A stretch of 64,000 bases of DNA from Lewinellaceae bacterium (GCA_020636045.1 JACJYP010000007.1:186001-250000), one strand, 5' to 3'. Shown: positions 33,940-43,481, counted from the stretch's first letter. Notes: generated from the sequence alone by a model not told the origin. Translations and numbers: made by a program.

Positions 33940-35781
33940 ATGTGTGGAATAGTCGCCTACATCGGTACCCAAAAAGCCTATCCGATCATCATCAAAGGCC
34001 TCCAGCGCCTTGAATATCGGGGTTACGACAGCGCAGGCATCGCCCTCCAGAACGGAACGCTCAGCGTTTACAAAAAGAAGGGCAAGGTAGCCGACCTGAT
34101 CTCTTATACGCGCCAGAAAAACATCAGCGGCAGCATCGGCATGGGCCATACGCGCTGGGCCACCCACGGCAAGCCCGACGATACGAATGCCCACCCGCAT
34201 GTGAGCGGCAACAACCGCCTGGTGCTGATCCACAACGGCATTATCGAGAATTATGCGGTTCTGAAAAGCACCCTGCTCAAACTGGGGCATTCCTTCTACA
34301 GCGAAACGGACACCGAAGTGCTCGTTCACCTGGTTGAGGAGGTGCAGCAACGCGAAAACATCCCGCTCGAAGAGGCCGTACGCCAGGCGCTGACGCAGGT
34401 GCAAGGCGCCTATGCCATCGTGGTAATGGATCGCCAGGACCCGCACAAACTCGTGGCGGCGCGCAAAAGCAGCCCGCTCGTGATCGGGGTAGGAAAAGAC
34501 GAATTTCTCGTGGCCTCCGACGCGACACCCATCGTGGAGCACACCAAAAACGTGGTGTACCTCAACGACGAGGAAGTAGCGACGGTGACGCTCGACGGGC
34601 AAATGGTGATCAAAACCCTGCGCAACGAGGTGATGACGCCCACGATCCACCAGATCGAACTGGAGATCGAACAACTGGAAAAAGGCGGCTACGACTATTT
34701 CATGTTGAAAGAAATATTCGAGCAGCCCGTCACCATCGCCGAATGCATGCGCGGCCGCATGAACGCCGATGAGGGCTGGATGCGCCTCGGCGGCATGGCC
34801 GAACACCTGAAGCGCATGATCAATGCCCAACGCATGATCATCCTGGGCTGCGGCACTTCGTGGCACGCCGGCATGATCGCCGAATACCTGTTTGAAGACC
34901 TCGCCCGCCTGCCGGTAGAAGTGGAATACGCTTCCGAATTCCGCTACCGCAACCCGGTGGTGCGCGCAGAAGATGTGGTACTTGCCATTTCGCAATCGGG
35001 CGAAACAGCCGATACATTTGCGGCCCTCGAACTGGCCAAGGAACGCGGCGCCCTCACTTACGGCATCGTCAACGTGGTAGGCTCGTCCATTTCGAGGCTG
35101 ACGCACAGCGGTTCGTACATCCACGTAGGGCCGGAGATCGGCGTGGCTTCTACCAAAGCCTTTACCGGCCAGGTGACCATGCTCACTATGATGGCGCTCA
35201 TACTCGGCTACGAACGCGGTTTCCTGACCAAGTCACAATACCAGAAACTGGTGCAGGAGCTGGCGAACATACCCGGCAAAGTGGAGTCGCTGCTCGAAAA
35301 CTGCCACGAACAGGTGAAATACATCGCGGGCGAATTCAAAGACGCCACCAACGCGCTTTACCTCGGCCGGGGCTACAACTTCCCCGTAGCCCTCGAAGGC
35401 GCGCTGAAACTGAAAGAGATCAGTTACCTGCACGCAGAAGGCTATCCCGCCGCGGAAATGAAGCACGGCCCCATCGCGTTGATCGATGAAAACATGCCTG
35501 TGTTCGTGATCGCCACCAACAGAAGCGCTTACGAAAAGATCGTCTCCAACATCCAGGAGGTGAAGGCCCGCAAAGGCGTGGTAGTGGCGGTAGTGACCGA
35601 AGGCGACGAAATGATCAAAAAACTGGCCGACTACACCATCGAAATACCCGGCACGGAAGAACCGCTCACGCCGCTGCTCTCGGTGATCCCGCTCCAGCTG
35701 CTCGCGTACCACATCGCCGTGCTGCGGGGCTGCAACGTGGACCAGCCGCGCAACCTGGCCAAATCCGTAACGGTTGAATGA
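33940..35781 (+). CDS. glmS: Glutamine--fructose-6-phosphate aminotransferase (isomerizing)
   Basis: First committed step to UDP-GlcNAc for peptidoglycan and lipopolysaccharide. 613 aa. The class II glutamine amidotransferase domain begins with nucleophile Cys2 (MCGIVAYIG), with RWATHG and HNGIIENY. Two SIS isomerase domains follow (GCGTSWHAG, SQSGETADT, and LGRGYNFPVALEGALKLKEISYLHAEGYPAAEMKHGP). The C-terminal NVDQPRNLAKSVTVE signature closes the active site. No glmS-ribozyme leader is expected here, as the gap upstream is only 189 bp. Confidence 0.97.
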   Translation: MCGIVAYIGTQKAYPIIIKGLQRLEYRGYDSAGIALQNGTLSVYKKKGKVADLISYTRQKNISGSIGMGHTRWATHGKPDDTNAHPHVSGNNRLVLIHNGIIENYAVLKSTLLKLGHSFYSETDTEVLVHLVEEVQQRENIPLEEAVRQALTQVQGAYAIVVMDRQDPHKLVAARKSSPLVIGVGKDEFLVASDATPIVEHTKNVVYLNDEEVATVTLDGQMVIKTLRNEVMTPTIHQIELEIEQLEKGGYDYFMLKEIFEQPVTIAECMRGRMNADEGWMRLGGMAEHLKRMINAQRMIILGCGTSWHAGMIAEYLFEDLARLPVEVEYASEFRYRNPVVRAEDVVLAISQSGETADTFAALELAKERGALTYGIVNVVGSSISRLTHSGSYIHVGPEIGVASTKAFTGQVTMLTMMALILGYERGFLTKSQYQKLVQELANIPGKVESLLENCHEQVKYIAGEFKDATNALYLGRGYNFPVALEGALKLKEISYLHAEGYPAAEMKHGPIALIDENMPVFVIATNRSAYEKIVSNIQEVKARKGVVVAVVTEGDEMIKKLADYTIEIPGTEEPLTPLLSVIPLQLLAYHIAVLRGCNVDQPRNLAKSVTVE

Positions 35782-35832
35782 CCTTTGCAGCCTGTAACCC
35801 GATAACCACCACCATTTTTTAAAACGAACATT

Positions 35833-36528
35833 GTGAAAGTAGATATAGAATACAACACCGAAAGGGAAGATATTATTTACCCTGAGTACGGCCGTTCCAT
35901 TCAGGAAATGCTGCAGTACGCCAAAACCATTGAAGAACCCGGCAAGCGGCAAAAAACCGTGGAATCCATCATCACGCTGATGATGTTGCTCAATCCCGGC
36001 GGAAACCGGAACATGGACGACTACCGTGAAAAACTCTGGAACCACGCTTTTGCCATCGCTGACTACGAACTCGACGTCACGCCGCCGTCGGGTGTGGTGA
36101 TCCGCCGCGAAGAAGACCGGCCCGTAGCAGAACCCGTCGGATATCCCGCGTCCGCTACGCGCTTCAGGCACTACGGCAACGGCATTCAGGCATTGATCAA
36201 AAAGGCCATCGAAATGCCGGAAGGCCCTAAAAAAGAAGGTTTTGTGGAGGTGATCGCTTCGTATATGAAACTCGCGTACAAAACCTGGAACCGCGAGCAC
36301 TACGTCAGCGACGACATCGTCAAGGAAGATCTGGAGATCCTCTCCGACGGTCAACTGGCCTTGCACGAAGGCCACGATTCGCTCGACAAACTCGCTGCCG
36401 GCGCCGGCAAACACGACAAGGAACGCCGCCAGCAGAACCAGCGCGGCCGCAAACAAAACAACAACAGCGGCAACCGCAACCGCAAGCGCGGCAACTACGG
36501 CAACAACTACCGGAAGCGGAAGAAGTAA
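35833..36528 (+). CDS. DUF4290 family protein
   Basis: 231 aa, starting at GTG (35833); no ATG is available before the conserved N-terminus DIEYNTEREDIIYPEYGRSIQEMLQYA. Helical and soluble through residue 195, then a low-complexity Arg/Asn/Gly tail (QQNQRGRKQNNNSGNRNRKRGNYGNN) that looks RNA- or polyanion-binding. Found next to glmS in related genomes; function unknown. Ends 29 bp before a strong terminator. Confidence 0.85.
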   Translation: MKVDIEYNTEREDIIYPEYGRSIQEMLQYAKTIEEPGKRQKTVESIITLMMLLNPGGNRNMDDYREKLWNHAFAIADYELDVTPPSGVVIRREEDRPVAEPVGYPASATRFRHYGNGIQALIKKAIEMPEGPKKEGFVEVIASYMKLAYKTWNREHYVSDDIVKEDLEILSDGQLALHEGHDSLDKLAAGAGKHDKERRQQNQRGRKQNNNSGNRNRKRGNYGNNYRKRKK

Positions 36529-36556
36529 AACCGCTTTATCCGGCAACGTTTATTAC

Positions 36557-36605
36557 ACATTGGCCCGAGTGATCCGATCGGATCGCCCGGGCCAATGTAT
36601 TTTTG
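36557..36605 (+). terminator. Strong intrinsic terminator
   Basis: Stem ACATTGGCCCG / CGGGCCAATGT (36557-36567/36588-36598) around a self-complementary core GATCCGATCGGATC, followed by TATTTTT. Confidence 0.85.
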
Positions 36606-36678
36606 AGGCTGTTCGAGTTTGTCTGATGGCGTGAGAAATGAGTTCTTTTTTGTCGCCAGTCAAACTCGGACAGCCTGT

Positions 36679-36686
36679 TATATTTG
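36679..36686 (+). promoter_or_regulatory. -7 promoter element of the channel gene
   Basis: TATATTTG (TAnnTTTG), 26 bp before the ATG at 36712. Confidence 0.45.
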
Positions 36687-36711
36687 AGGCATAAAACGCC
36701 AACGATATACC

Positions 36712-37665
36712 ATGCGCGCCAAAACCCTTTTGCTCGTCGCCGGCTGTATTCTCTGTTTTGCGGGCCGCTTGCCGGCCCAGCCTCAACAGGTCCGCGTCGG
36801 GGTGCACCTGATGAACCTGTACGACCTCAATATGGACGAGCATTCGTTCTATGCGGACTTTTACATCTGGTTCAAGTGGAAAGGCGATATCGATCCTACG
36901 GAGATCGAATTTGTGAATTCCATCGAAAAGTGGAGCATGGCGATCACCCAATCGGGCGACAGCAGCAATATGGAACTGAAAGATGGCACGCAGTATCGCA
37001 TTTTCAGGGTAGAAGGCCGCTTTTTTCACTCTTTTGCCCTCAGCCGCTTCCCGCTCGACGAACACGCGCTCGACATTCAGCTGGAAAGCCCCGAATACTC
37101 GGCTGACGAACTGGTGTACCTGCCCGATACCGACGCTGCCGAAATACGGCATACCCTGAACCTTGTGGGCTGGAACATAAGGGCGTGCCGGCTGGAGTCG
37201 GACGTTCATGATTACGGGACCGACTTCGGAAATCCGGAAGAAAATGCACAGCGGTACAGCAACCTCCGCTATTTGGTCGTACTCGCACGTCCGGTCAGTT
37301 ATTTTCTCCTGAAAATGCTGCTGCCCCTGCTGGTCGTGATGCTGGTGAGCATCGGCGCGCTCCTGCTGCATCCTTCATACATCGATACCCGCTCTTCACT
37401 TCCGATCGGTGGCCTGCTCACGGCGGTGTTCCTGCAACAATCGTACAGCAATGCCCTGCCGGATACGGGGTATATGGTGCTGATGGACAAAGTGTACCTC
37501 TTGAGTTACATACTGATCTCACTGGTGTTGCTTCAGGTCATCCGCTCCGGTAACGACGCCATGCGCGCCCGGCCGGAGCAGCAGATCATCCGGTTTGAAC
37601 GCCGGCTGGCGAAGATATTTCTGGCGGTATTCGTGCTGGGAGTGCTGGTATTGTGTGCGTTTTGA
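36712..37665 (+). CDS. Prokaryotic pentameric ligand-gated ion channel homologue
   Basis: 317 aa, the length of GLIC/ELIC-type channels. Signal peptide (ends near GRLPAQP), then a beta-sandwich ligand domain with VRVGVHLMNLYDLNMDEHSFYADFYIWFKWKG and the Pro-loop FPLDEHALDIQLES at 113-126, matching the R-x-F-P-x-D hallmark of the family but without the Cys pair. Four membrane helices follow at about 195-220 (with the conserved M1 proline, Pro205), 227-247, 253-277 and 298-316, with a short charged M3-M4 loop. Ligand and ion selectivity cannot be told. No obvious partner gene is nearby. Confidence 0.75.
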   Translation: MRAKTLLLVAGCILCFAGRLPAQPQQVRVGVHLMNLYDLNMDEHSFYADFYIWFKWKGDIDPTEIEFVNSIEKWSMAITQSGDSSNMELKDGTQYRIFRVEGRFFHSFALSRFPLDEHALDIQLESPEYSADELVYLPDTDAAEIRHTLNLVGWNIRACRLESDVHDYGTDFGNPEENAQRYSNLRYLVVLARPVSYFLLKMLLPLLVVMLVSIGALLLHPSYIDTRSSLPIGGLLTAVFLQQSYSNALPDTGYMVLMDKVYLLSYILISLVLLQVIRSGNDAMRARPEQQIIRFERRLAKIFLAVFVLGVLVLCAF

Positions 37666-37701
37666 GTACATTTTGCCCCAAAACCCAACCCATTTACCAT
37701 T

Positions 37702-38862
37702 ATGCGTATTCTCAGCCTTCTTTTGCTCACCTGCTGTTTTGCCGGCAAACCCTCCGCGCAAAATCTTGTGCTCAATCCTTCATTCGAGCAATTGAAGCCT
37801 CGCGGCATTTCCGTACCCTGCCAGTTTTCCCAGTATTCATCTTTTTTTGCCGAACAGATTGAAGTCTGGACTACTTACAGCTATATGACGCCCGATCTGC
37901 TGCACGCAGCGGAAAACTGCTCCTGGCTGCCGCAGGCGCATTCTGGTGAGTACTGCGCGGGCATCATTCACTTCCTGCCCGGCGACGATATCGGGCAGGA
38001 AGACGATTACCACGAAAAAATATCGGGCCGGCTGGCCGCGCCGCTCAAGCCCGGGCGAAAATACCGGCTGAGTTGCTGGGTACGCGAAGACGAGGCCATT
38101 ATCCGCGACCACCTGGCCAGTGTATACACCCCTAAAACACCCGTCGTGCCGCTCAGGGCCGGCAACCTGGGTTTTTATTTTACCGTTGCAAAGGCCCGGG
38201 CCGAAGGCATTCCGCAGGTAGTATTCACCGAGCCCGTCGTCAGCAACGGCGGCTGGGTTGAGTTATCTGCCGTTTTCGTGCCTGACCAGCCGTTTCAGCA
38301 TTTTACGGTGGGCAATTTCTTTCGCGACAACCAGACGAAAACCGACCTGCCGCCCGAAAAACACAAAGAGATTGAGGAAAAAAATACGGCGATCAAATTC
38401 CCGATCGACCGCGTCAAACGCGCCGGATACCTTTGTATCGATGATGTTTCGATCGTAGTGGAGCCCGAACCGGAATCCACAAGCCGCAGCCTGGAAGATC
38501 AACTCGTAAAAGAGCGAAAGTTTACTTTCAGCGCGGGGGTATTATTCGATTTCGACAAGGCAGACCTGCGCCCGGAAGCAAGCCCGGCACTCGACTCGCT
38601 GGCGACATTTTTAAAAGACCACCCGGGGTCGAAAATTGGCATCAGCGGGCACACGGACGACCGAGGTTCCGAGGCTTACAACCTCGATCTGTCGGGGCGC
38701 CGCGCCAAAGCCGTGCATGACTACCTGCTTGAAAATGGAATTCCCGCCGCGCAAGTCGAGTGGAAAGCATTCGGCAAGTCGCGCCCGGTAGCCGACAACA
38801 ACACAGAAGAAGGGCGCCAAATGAACAGGAGAGTAGAGTGTATCCTGCTGAAGATGCGGTAA
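37702..38862 (+). CDS. OmpA-family protein with N-terminal jelly-roll domain
   Basis: 386 aa, Sec signal MRILSLLLLTCCFAGKPSAQ. Residues 22-250 form an extracellular module beginning LVLNPSFEQ, with carbohydrate-binding-like strands (SGRLAAPLKPGRKYRLSCWVRED, NGGWVELSAVFVPDQPFQHFTVGNFF). A related module occurs alone in the 195-aa protein at 59835-60422. The C-terminal 110 residues are an OmpA peptidoglycan-binding domain (FSAGVLFDFDKADLRPEASPALDSLATFLKDHPGSKIGISGHTDDRGSEAYNLDLSGRRA). It likely tethers the outer membrane to the cell wall. Confidence 0.87.
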   Translation: MRILSLLLLTCCFAGKPSAQNLVLNPSFEQLKPRGISVPCQFSQYSSFFAEQIEVWTTYSYMTPDLLHAAENCSWLPQAHSGEYCAGIIHFLPGDDIGQEDDYHEKISGRLAAPLKPGRKYRLSCWVREDEAIIRDHLASVYTPKTPVVPLRAGNLGFYFTVAKARAEGIPQVVFTEPVVSNGGWVELSAVFVPDQPFQHFTVGNFFRDNQTKTDLPPEKHKEIEEKNTAIKFPIDRVKRAGYLCIDDVSIVVEPEPESTSRSLEDQLVKERKFTFSAGVLFDFDKADLRPEASPALDSLATFLKDHPGSKIGISGHTDDRGSEAYNLDLSGRRAKAVHDYLLENGIPAAQVEWKAFGKSRPVADNNTEEGRQMNRRVECILLKMR

Positions 38863-38923
38863 TGCGCGATTTTTTAGGCTAAAACGCCACTTCCCCCCAT
38901 CTTTGCGTACTGAATTGCATCGC

Positions 38924-39628
38924 ATGGCCAAAATACTGCTCATAGAAACCGCTACTGAAGTTTGCTCCACTGCCATCGCCATTGACGGAAAGGTTGTTGC
39001 AATGGCTGAAGAATTACAGGCCCAACAGCACGCATCCCTGCTGACCCTGCAAATCGAAACCTGTGTCCGGGAAAGCGGCATTCCGCTCGCAGCGATCGAT
39101 GCGGTGGCTGTCAGCAGCGGCCCGGGTTCCTACACTTCATTGCGCGTGGGCGCTTCCGTCGCCAAAGGCATCTGTTACGCACTCGGCAAACCCCTGATCG
39201 CAGTGGACACCCTGCTTGCGCTTACCGATGCTGCCCAGGACCGGCAAGCGGCGACCGTTTTCATCCCGATGCTCGATGCACGCCGGCAGGAAGTATGGGC
39301 TGCTGCATACGACGCATCCCAGCGCGAAATCGCCCCTGCCCAGCCCTTGATATTAGAAAACAATTTATTTGAAAAGTTCATCGCGGGTTTGCCGGAGCAA
39401 TTCAGGAAGGGTCCGCTCGTCGTTGCAGGGAACGGCAGTCACAAATTAGAGAGCGCGGGCGCAGACGAGAATACGGTTTTCAGCGCTGTAAAAAATTGCT
39501 CTTCCGGGCATTTTTCAGCGTTGGCAGAGCGATTTTTCCAAAATGCTGATTTTCAGGATGTCGCATATTTCGAACCGTTTTATATGAAACCGCCCCACAT
39601 CACCACTCCTACCAGGGCCGTTTTGTAG
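38924..39628 (+). CDS. tsaB: tRNA threonylcarbamoyladenosine biosynthesis protein TsaB
   Basis: Non-catalytic ASKHA-fold partner of TsaD for the t6A37 modification. 234 aa from the ATG at 38924 (MAKILLIETATEVCSTAIA); an in-frame TTG at 38903 was rejected. GPGSYTSLRVGASVAKGICYALGKPLIAVDTL is the family signature, with PMLDARRQEVWAA following. The C-terminus ends with the typical QDVAYFEPFYMK segment. TsaD and TsaE are not in the window. It precedes two ArsR-type regulators. Confidence 0.92.
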   Translation: MAKILLIETATEVCSTAIAIDGKVVAMAEELQAQQHASLLTLQIETCVRESGIPLAAIDAVAVSSGPGSYTSLRVGASVAKGICYALGKPLIAVDTLLALTDAAQDRQAATVFIPMLDARRQEVWAAAYDASQREIAPAQPLILENNLFEKFIAGLPEQFRKGPLVVAGNGSHKLESAGADENTVFSAVKNCSSGHFSALAERFFQNADFQDVAYFEPFYMKPPHITTPTRAVL

Positions 39629-39707
39629 GCTAAAATGGCGAAGTTTTTCAATTTGTTAAATCAAGCCATTATTTCCATCTTGTAATCAGCGGGTTTACGT
39701 TTTACGT

Positions 39708-39715
39708 TAAATTTG
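39708..39715 (+). promoter_or_regulatory. -7 promoter element of the first ArsR-type gene
   Basis: TAAATTTG (TAnnTTTG), with TTG at 39680-39682 (25-bp spacer, longer than usual). Leader of about 90 nt to the ATG at 39806. Confidence 0.4.
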
Positions 39716-39805
39716 TATGTCAGTTTTTTTTCAGGAGAACTGGCACAGTTTTGGGATAGTGTAGTCCGTCAAAACCGAGTTAATTTATTTTTCAAAACAT
39801 TTTAT

Positions 39806-40144
39806 ATGAGAAAGGCGAACACCCAAACGGTTGTCTTGAAGAAGGGAAACAAAGACATACCGCTCGACTACATGGAGCTGCGCAAGGCCGCACTGGTACT
39901 TCGGGCGGTCAATCACAAGTTGCGGCAGCGCATTATCGACCTCCTGGAGGAGAATATGCGCATGACGGTGACTGATATTTACGTAAAACTCCGCCTCGAA
40001 CAGAGCGTGGCCAGCCAACATCTGGCCATCCTGCGTCGCGCCGGTGTCGTGAAAACCGACCGTCAGGGAAAATTCATTTACTATTCCCTCGACAAGGACC
40101 GACTCGGCCAGATATCCTCGCTGGTAGAAGAACTCGCTGCCTAA
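39806..40144 (+). CDS. ArsR-type winged-helix regulator (copy 1)
   Basis: 112 aa, start at the ATG at 39806 (MRKANTQ) after removing 31 non-coding-like codons. The wHTH is clear: LRAVNHKLRQRIIDLLEENMRMTVTDIYVKLRLEQSVASQHLAILRRAGVVKTDRQGKFIYYSLDKDRL, with the recognition helix QSVASQHLAILRRAGVV. No Cys metal site is seen, so metal sensing is unlikely. It is followed by a terminator and then a second, similar regulator. Targets unknown. Confidence 0.85.
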   Translation: MRKANTQTVVLKKGNKDIPLDYMELRKAALVLRAVNHKLRQRIIDLLEENMRMTVTDIYVKLRLEQSVASQHLAILRRAGVVKTDRQGKFIYYSLDKDRLGQISSLVEELAA

Positions 40145-40175
40145 GAGCCATTTAGCAGATTTCATAGCCAAATTC

Positions 40176-40226
40176 AAATGCTGTACACCGCTTTGCAGGC
40201 AAGGCGGAGCGCAGCATTTTTATTTG
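40176..40226 (+). terminator. Terminator after the first ArsR-type gene
   Basis: Outer stem AAATGCTG / CAGCATTT (40176-40183/40212-40219) with an inner CCGC/GCGG stem, running into TTTTTATTT. Confidence 0.7.
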
Positions 40227-40307
40227 GCATTACCGATAATTCAAAAGGTAAATCGCATCTTTGCCCGGGCAAACGAAAAATCCAATTTTGGCATAATCGC
40301 TCCAGGC

Positions 40308-40631
40308 ATGGAAAAACCCTCCGCACCTACTTCCCGCTTTCAGGGCACTCGCCACCTGAGCCCTTCTTCGGATATTTTCAGGGCCCTGGCGCACCCGTTG
40401 CGTATGCAGATCTGCAGTATTATCGACGACAAAAATCCTGCGTGCGTCAATGAAATTTACGGTGCGCTCAACATCGAACAGTCCATCGCATCGCAGCACC
40501 TGCGCATCCTGCGCAAAGCCAAACTCGTGCACACCAGCCGCAAGGGAAAATACGTCTATTACCAACTGGATTACGACAAACTGGAGTGTGCCTGCAGGGT
40601 TGCCAACCATTTTTCAGGTTACGTCGATTGA
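40308..40631 (+). CDS. ArsR-type winged-helix regulator (copy 2)
   Basis: 107 aa, ATG at 40308 (MEKPSAPTS). The same fold as the neighbour upstream: FRALAHPLRMQICSIIDDKNPACVNEIYGALNIEQSIASQHLRILRKAKLVHTSRKGKYVYYQLDYDKL. The two recognition helices differ only slightly (QSIASQHLRILRKAKLV against QSVASQHLAILRRAGVV). Cys residues at 33, 43, 92 and 94 are scattered and do not form the ELCVC-type site. Its own leader lies between the terminator and the ATG. Function unknown. Confidence 0.85.
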   Translation: MEKPSAPTSRFQGTRHLSPSSDIFRALAHPLRMQICSIIDDKNPACVNEIYGALNIEQSIASQHLRILRKAKLVHTSRKGKYVYYQLDYDKLECACRVANHFSGYVD

Positions 40632-40646
40632 CCGGCTCTTACCCGC

Positions 40647-43481
40647 TCAATTCCGGATCATCTTTCCGCTACCGACTGTTTGCCCATTAGTACCCCTTAT
40701 TTCAAACCAGTAAAAGCCGGAAGGCATATTGCCCGCAGAAAACTGAAGCGTTCGCCCTGAAAATGCTTCCGATCGCATCAGTTTTCCCGCCTGGTCGTAC
40801 AGCCTGAAAAGCGCATCGGCCGGCGCCGCATCGGGTAAACGCATGGTCGTTTGCTCCCGGAACGGATTGGGTGAAATTTCTACCGGAAACAGGTTTCCTC
40901 CCGGCACTTCGTCGACCGATACGATGTAAAAATTTTCCCCGACCGTGTGGAGGGTGGTGTTGGTGATCACCGGAGCATTGAAGTCGAAGTAGATCGCGGC
41001 AGTGTTCTCTATTGCAGCGCCCAGGGCCACGTCCGGCTGCTGGCTGACGCCAAACTGCACGAAACCATGCGATGCGGCTTCGTTCACATTGCTGTCGGGT
41101 AGCAGGATGTTGTCGAAGTGAAAGACCAGTATACCGTTTTCTTCCAGGCTCCAGGTGAAAGGATGCGACGCCGCACCGGGTCGTACCGATGCCGGGTCAA
41201 GCCATTTGGAGAGGGTATCGCGCACCACAACGGTAAATGCCGTATCGGTACCCGTATTCTGGAACCGGATCAGATAATTCAGGTCGGTATGCGGCTTGAT
41301 GAAATGCTCGTTTCCGTAGCCGACAGGAAAACCTTGCTTATCGTTTGGGTCGTAGCTGCCTACCACTTCCCGGCAATCGATATCGGTAAAGGGACTTCCG
41401 TCATCGAGGTCAAACTGGTTGATAAAACCGAAACTGAAGGGAGCAACACCACAACCCTCCACTGCCGCCGAAGGCACAGATGGGAAGGGGTATCCCGGTT
41501 CCTGTTCGGCCTCTATGCGCTGGGTCGTGCTGTTGGCCACCCTGGTGATCACTTCTTCCTCTCCGGGATCGAGTTCGAAATTACCCTGCATCAGTACGAC
41601 CAAGTCTTCCGTAATGATATAATCGAGCAGGGAAGAAGGCACAGAACCAACGTTTTTCAGACGCAATTCGACCGCCGTATCGCCCAGGCAATCGGCGCGA
41701 GCGGTAATGCGGGCGCCCGACCAGGATGCAACTTCGTAACAGAGCGTATCGGGTGTGATATGCGCTTCTACACAAAGCGTCTGCCCGATCACCGATGAGT
41801 CGCAATTCACTTCTGCTTCAAAACTCAGTTGTCCACATTCGCCAAAATCAACGGTCCCTACTTCGAACTTAAGCGTATCGCCGGACTGGATGACAGGATG
41901 CTGTGAAAAAACGAAGTCAAGTTCAGGAGGCAACACCACTTCAATCAATGCATCGAAGGCTGTAGCAGTCCCTCTGTTGCACCAGGATACCGTATAGATG
42001 TTCGTGAAGCACCTGCGCAATCGCGGCGTACCGATTGAAACATCCAGCAGAGAGCATAATATCGAATCTTTTACGGCGAAATTGACATACGCCGTGTCAG
42101 AGGCCGGCCCGTTATCCAAATTGGCGATATACTGGCCATCATCGCAGGGCTCCCACAAAACGCCGGGCGGATGTATTTGCACGGTATAGGTACTGGTGTC
42201 GACATTGATCCTGTAATTGCCCAATGTATCAGTAGTAGCGTACGAAGTGAATCCATCTATTCCGGTCGCCGATACTACCCAGTTGGCAAGTGGCGGTTCC
42301 AGAGGGTCAAGGCTGCAATCATGATCCTGATCAAAGTTCACCTTGCCGATGATCTGGGCCGGCAAATAATTCCCGTTGGCGTCGATGCGGATCAAACAGG
42401 GCAACCAGATATTATCAAACTTGACAGATCCTGCGATCATTGCGCCGCCACCGGGCATGGGAATAACATCGATACCGCTTACCAGCACATTGTTTTGGGG
42501 AAATACATTGAGCCACAGCAGTTCACCATTTTCATCCGTTTTGAAAACGAAATGCTTGCCGTTAAGGGGCCCGCTCCCGGCAAAACTACCGAAAACGATG
42601 TAGCCGTTATCATCCGTTTCGCACAGACCCCGCGCGTCGTAATCCGGCAGATCGCTGAAATTGTGTCGCCAGATCGTATTTCCATTCACACCGATTTTCG
42701 CCAGTTCCACATTATAGCTGTGGTAGTCGGTGTAAACCAATGATCCGTCAGAGTCCTGTATGATCTTACCATTGAATTCGTAGCCCAATTCGTTATATGT
42801 CTGCTGCCACTGTTGAATGCCTTCATTATTGATGGATATTAATTGCATATCGTTGAAATTAGCCCCAAGGCCATTGTATGTCACCATCGCACAGGCACCT
42901 CCATTATTCAGCCCGACTGCGTCCCAATAGTTGACAATATCAATATTGGAATAGCTGAAAAACGGACCTGCATTCCCCTGAAAATCAAATTTTTGTGACT
43001 GAAATCCTGAATTCACAGCCTTAAATACCCATAACCCGTTTGTTGTAATTTCCATATTGATGCCGGTGGCGGGAACAAGCCACTCCAACTGACCGGCGCC
43101 GGTAAAGCGCGAGATATTGCCTTCTGCGGAATTTCCAAAAGAGGCCGTGCCGAGCCCCGTCATCACATAAAACTCGCCCGAAGGACCCGTTTCTACATTG
43201 AGCACGGAAATACTCTTGGTACCGGTGTAAAGGTTCCGGGTCCAGAGCGTATCGCCTGACGCATTCGCTCTGACAAGCATGGCAGTGTTTTCCGAATTCA
43301 CCGAGTCGACCGAAAGGCTGACGACAAACACCAGGCCGCCGTCAGGTGTGCCGCGAAGCGATTTGATCTGGCCCAACCTGCCGTCGAAATCATAGGCGCG
43401 GATATAGCCCTGGCCGAAAACATGTATGGCACTGCAAAGAGCGAAAAGCGCGATCAATAAATAATTCCTAATCACATTCAT
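40647..43481 (-). CDS. Large T9SS-sorted surface protein
   Basis: 944 aa. Signal peptide MNVIRNYLLIALFALCSAIHVFGQ. Residues 25-380 are a beta-propeller-like region with repeated motifs (GTPDGGLVFVV, ETDDNGYIVFGSF, PMPGGGAMIAGSV). A CNA-B/carboxypeptidase-like stretch follows (GKVNFDQDHDCSLDPLEPPLANWVVSATG), then a Cys-rich region, a conserved-repeat domain of the DUF7619 type (GSYDPNDKQG, YLIRFQNTGTDTAFTVVVRDTL). It ends with a T9SS type A sorting domain (VEISPNPFREQTTMRL to the end). Possibly an adhesin or scaffold. Confidence 0.88.
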   Translation of the reverse strand: MNVIRNYLLIALFALCSAIHVFGQGYIRAYDFDGRLGQIKSLRGTPDGGLVFVVSLSVDSVNSENTAMLVRANASGDTLWTRNLYTGTKSISVLNVETGPSGEFYVMTGLGTASFGNSAEGNISRFTGAGQLEWLVPATGINMEITTNGLWVFKAVNSGFQSQKFDFQGNAGPFFSYSNIDIVNYWDAVGLNNGGACAMVTYNGLGANFNDMQLISINNEGIQQWQQTYNELGYEFNGKIIQDSDGSLVYTDYHSYNVELAKIGVNGNTIWRHNFSDLPDYDARGLCETDDNGYIVFGSFAGSGPLNGKHFVFKTDENGELLWLNVFPQNNVLVSGIDVIPMPGGGAMIAGSVKFDNIWLPCLIRIDANGNYLPAQIIGKVNFDQDHDCSLDPLEPPLANWVVSATGIDGFTSYATTDTLGNYRINVDTSTYTVQIHPPGVLWEPCDDGQYIANLDNGPASDTAYVNFAVKDSILCSLLDVSIGTPRLRRCFTNIYTVSWCNRGTATAFDALIEVVLPPELDFVFSQHPVIQSGDTLKFEVGTVDFGECGQLSFEAEVNCDSSVIGQTLCVEAHITPDTLCYEVASWSGARITARADCLGDTAVELRLKNVGSVPSSLLDYIITEDLVVLMQGNFELDPGEEEVITRVANSTTQRIEAEQEPGYPFPSVPSAAVEGCGVAPFSFGFINQFDLDDGSPFTDIDCREVVGSYDPNDKQGFPVGYGNEHFIKPHTDLNYLIRFQNTGTDTAFTVVVRDTLSKWLDPASVRPGAASHPFTWSLEENGILVFHFDNILLPDSNVNEAASHGFVQFGVSQQPDVALGAAIENTAAIYFDFNAPVITNTTLHTVGENFYIVSVDEVPGGNLFPVEISPNPFREQTTMRLPDAAPADALFRLYDQAGKLMRSEAFSGRTLQFSAGNMPSGFYWFEIRGTNGQTVGSGKMIRN

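Noticed and set aside
33820..36546. Two long minus-strand ORFs over glmS and DUF4290
   Set aside because: They overlap conserved genes and contain no recognised domain.
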